A stretch of DNA of 64,000 bases. It comes from Thermococcus barossii (GTDB lineage Archaea > Methanobacteriota_B > Thermococci > Thermococcales > Thermococcaceae). Positions 62,246-64,000 of this stretch are shown here, piece after piece. The notes below the pieces were generated by a model that saw only the letters and a list, made by a program, of their open reading frames with translations, was not told where the DNA came from and searched no databases. Each line of letters begins with the position of its first letter. The stretch's first letter is position 1. The stretch is taken from positions 1,619,013 through 1,683,012 of the forward strand of contig NZ_CP015101.1 of NCBI RefSeq assembly GCF_002214465.1, read 5' to 3'. Made by a program: the position numbers and the translations under genes.

Positions 62246-63655
62246 ATGGAGGCTCCAAGGCTCGATTTCCTGTTTTACCCGAGGAGTGTCGCTGTCATCG
62301 GGGCATCGAACGTTCCCGGAAAGGTTGGAAACGCCATAATGCGTTCCATAACCCTCAACTTCAGCGGAAAGGTCTACGCAGTCAACGTCAAGGGCGGCGA
62401 GATAGAGGTCAACGGAAGGAAGTTCCCAGTTTACAGGAGCATCAAGGACGTTCCGGACGAGGTCGATGTTGCGGTAATAGCTGTCCCTGCCAAGTTTGTC
62501 CCTGACGTCATTGATGAGTGCGGCGAGAAGGGCGTTAAGGGTGCCGTCGTCATCTCCGCCGGCTTCAAGGAGGCCGGAAGGGCCGAGCTTGAAGAGGAAC
62601 TCGTGAAGCGCGCAAGGAAATGGGGTATAAGGGTTGTTGGCCCCAACTGTCTCGGCGTCACCAACCTTGAGAACGGCTTTGACTGCAACTTCAACCCGCC
62701 GGAGAGACAGGCCAGGCCGCCCTTTGGAAAGGTTGCCTTCATGAGCCAGAGCGGTGCCTTCGGCGCGGCAATCCTCGACTGGGCGGCCAGCCACAAGATA
62801 GGCATGAGCAAGTTCATCAGCCTCGGCAACATGGCCGACCTCGATGAGAGCGACTTCATAGCGTACCTCGGCGAGGACGAGAAGACAGGAGTTATCACCG
62901 GCTACATCGAGGGCGTCAAGGACGGGAGGAAGTTCTTCAATGTTGCTAAGGAGGTCACGCTCAAGAAGCCCATCATAATCCTCAAGGCCGGCAGGACCGA
63001 GGCCGGAGCGAAGGCCGCCGCTTCCCACACTGGTTCCCTCGCGGGGTCATACAAGATATACGAGGCCGCCTTCGAGCAGACCGGTGTTCTCTCGGCCAAG
63101 AGCATGCGCCAGCTCTTCAACTACGCCAAAGCCTTGGCGATGCAGAAGCCGGCCAAAGGGAACCGCGTGGCGATAGTCACCAACGGCGGTGGAGCGGGAG
63201 TTATGATGAGCGACGGTCTGCTTGAGAGGGGAATGAAGCTTGCCGAGCTGAGCGAAGAAACCAACGAGCGCTTTAGGAAAGACATCGAGGAAGGCAAGCT
63301 CCCGCACCACATGAGCTACAGAAACCCGATAGACGTCATAGGCGACGCCCCGTCGAGCCGTTATGAGATAGCCATGCGCTATGCCCTCGAAGACCCGAAC
63401 GTCGACGTCCTCGTGGTCATAGCGCTCTTCCAGAGCCCCGCTTTGGACGAGGGGATCGTCGAGGCCATGGAGAGAATGCAAGCTTACGGCAAGCCGATAG
63501 TATTCGTGGCCCCTGGTGGAGCTTACCCGCACAAAATGGCCAGGAACATCGAGCTCAAGGGCGTTCCCGTCTACGAGACAGTCGAGGACGGCGTCGATGC
63601 GGTCTATGCCCTCGTCAAGTACGGCGAGTGGCTGAGGGAGAACGGGAAGCTTTGA
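62246..63655 (+). CDS. ADP-forming acetyl/acyl-CoA synthetase alpha subunit
   Basis: 469 residues from ATG 62246 (GGAGGTG upstream), in line with the ACS alpha subunits of Pyrococcus and Thermococcus. CoA-binding domain (LDFLFYPRSVAVIGASNVPG, VVISAGFKEAGRAELEEEL, GIRVVGPNCLGVTNL), then ligase domains with MSQSGAFGAAILDW and ASHTGSLAGSYKIYEAAF, holding the histidine that carries phosphate. It makes ATP from acyl-CoA at the end of peptide and sugar fermentation. The beta subunit is not in the window. A T-rich terminator follows at 63656-63710. Confidence 0.94.
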   Translation: MEAPRLDFLFYPRSVAVIGASNVPGKVGNAIMRSITLNFSGKVYAVNVKGGEIEVNGRKFPVYRSIKDVPDEVDVAVIAVPAKFVPDVIDECGEKGVKGAVVISAGFKEAGRAELEEELVKRARKWGIRVVGPNCLGVTNLENGFDCNFNPPERQARPPFGKVAFMSQSGAFGAAILDWAASHKIGMSKFISLGNMADLDESDFIAYLGEDEKTGVITGYIEGVKDGRKFFNVAKEVTLKKPIIILKAGRTEAGAKAAASHTGSLAGSYKIYEAAFEQTGVLSAKSMRQLFNYAKALAMQKPAKGNRVAIVTNGGGAGVMMSDGLLERGMKLAELSEETNERFRKDIEEGKLPHHMSYRNPIDVIGDAPSSRYEIAMRYALEDPNVDVLVVIALFQSPALDEGIVEAMERMQAYGKPIVFVAPGGAYPHKMARNIELKGVPVYETVEDGVDAVYALVKYGEWLRENGKL

Positions 63656-63710
63656 TTTTATGCTCTTTCTACAATTTTCAGGATCTTTATCCGTTTAATA
63701 TTCTCGTCAA
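63656..63710 (+). terminator. T-rich terminator after the acyl-CoA synthetase gene
   Basis: Several T-runs (TTTTA, TTTC, TTTATCCGTTT) directly after the stop codon. No hairpin. Confidence 0.4.
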
Positions 63711-63807
63711 ACGTTCTCGTTCTTGGTGCGTGTGCTTTTGTGTCTTTTTATCTTGCCCATTGTAGTTGATAGGTCACTTATTACGTCCTTTCAGTATATT
63801 ACCCTTC

Positions 63808-63849
63808 GGGAGAAGGGAAAGATATAAATACCCGGAGGGAGAAGGGAAA
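63808..63849 (+). repeat. Direct repeats of GGGAGAAGGGAAA around a TATA box
   Basis: Identical 13-bp copies at 63808-63820 and 63837-63849, 29 bp apart, flank GATATAAATA (63821-63830). The second copy serves as leader and start context of the small ORF at 63849. Confidence 0.7.
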
Positions 63850-63920
63850 TGAAAGTCCGGGAATTGTTGATTATGGTTTTTGTTGTATTGATGATACTGC
63901 CTGTGTTGTTTAGGAGGTGA
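63849..63920 (+). CDS. 23-residue hydrophobic peptide
   Basis: ATG 63849 is about 20-28 bp downstream of a strong TATA box, so leaderless or nearly so. It encodes MKVRELLIMVFVVLMILPVL then FRR, one transmembrane helix with positive ends. Its last codons overlap the AGGAGGTGA ribosome-binding site of the following gene, so its translation may control that gene. Confidence 0.5.
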   Translation: MKVRELLIMVFVVLMILPVLFRR

Positions 63921-63925
63921 TGTCC

Positions 63926-64000
63926 TTGGCCGAAGAGGTTATTGGTGCGTTAATTACACTTTTGTTTTTTGGATGGTTTTTTAAGACAGAAGTCGAGAGT
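63926..64000 (+). CDS. Start of a membrane protein, truncated by window
   Basis: TTG 63926 lies 5 bp after GGAGGTGA; ATG 63920 overlaps that site and is the alternative. The 25 visible codons begin (M)AEEVIGALITLLFFGWFFKT, an acidic N-terminus and one hydrophobic segment. Identity cannot be judged from so little. Confidence 0.5.
   Translation, partial: MAEEVIGALITLLFFGWFFKTEVES

Overview
The window is a chromosomal segment of a hyperthermophilic euryarchaeon of the Thermococcales, most likely Thermococcus. The reasons are the ADP-forming acyl-CoA synthetase alpha subunits, D-family DNA polymerase, RadA, NucS, Kae1, CarS, a secreted Pyrococcus/Thermococcus-type alpha-amylase, GGTG-type ribosome-binding sites, archaeal TATA promoters and glycolytic promoter motifs of the TATCAC-N5-GTGATA type. 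The genome is GC-rich and tightly packed with many 1-4 bp gene overlaps.

Layout. 1-7.4 kb: the end of a secreted eight-cysteine protein, enolase, a membrane protein, a radical SAM gene whose 5' end has been repeatedly duplicated around a palindrome array, two Lrp-type regulators, an XTP pyrophosphatase, an adenosine-specific kinase-like protein and a SPASM protein without a radical SAM motif. 7.4-10.3 kb: molybdopterin and ubiquitin-like genes (MoaE, an E1-like protein, MoaD) with a lipoprotein and CarS. 10.4-16.6 kb: a GbsR/MarR-like regulator facing, across a perfect palindrome, an RND-type transporter with two surface-protein partners. 16.7-27.5 kb: housekeeping genes (NSUN-type RNA methyltransferase, two flippase-like proteins, NAD kinase, Kae1, an acyl-CoA synthetase alpha paralogue, phosphopantetheine adenylyltransferase, triosephosphate isomerase).

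27.5-35.3 kb is an accessory island next to tRNA-Gln(TTG). It holds an AT-rich DNA methyltransferase with no standard start codon, a divergent 1682-residue helicase that appears to carry DUF1998-like and phospholipase D-like C-terminal regions, and a 404-residue partner of unknown function. This is the best candidate for an undescribed defence system, with relations to DISARM and Druantia.

35.6-50.3 kb is the replication region: DP2 and DP1 of DNA polymerase D, Orc1/Cdc6, a pair of paralogous genes of unknown function, a replication origin with two long inverted origin recognition boxes, a potassium channel, RadA, NucS and a proteasome-assembly chaperone. Copies of the short origin box TTTCCA(G/C)TGGAAA lie inside coding sequence on both sides of the origin, often encoding Ile-Ser-Thr/Ser-Gly.

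50.6-64 kb: small membrane proteins, MTA phosphorylase and MTA/SAH deaminase (methylthioadenosine salvage), a secreted nuclease, a macro-domain protein, NAD(P)HX repair enzyme, alpha-amylase, two ArsR-type regulators with DUF211, a second acyl-CoA synthetase alpha subunit and tiny membrane ORFs at the right edge. Enolase, triosephosphate isomerase and amylase each carry a near-match to the glycolytic regulator motif downstream of their TATA box, which suggests joint control by sugar supply.
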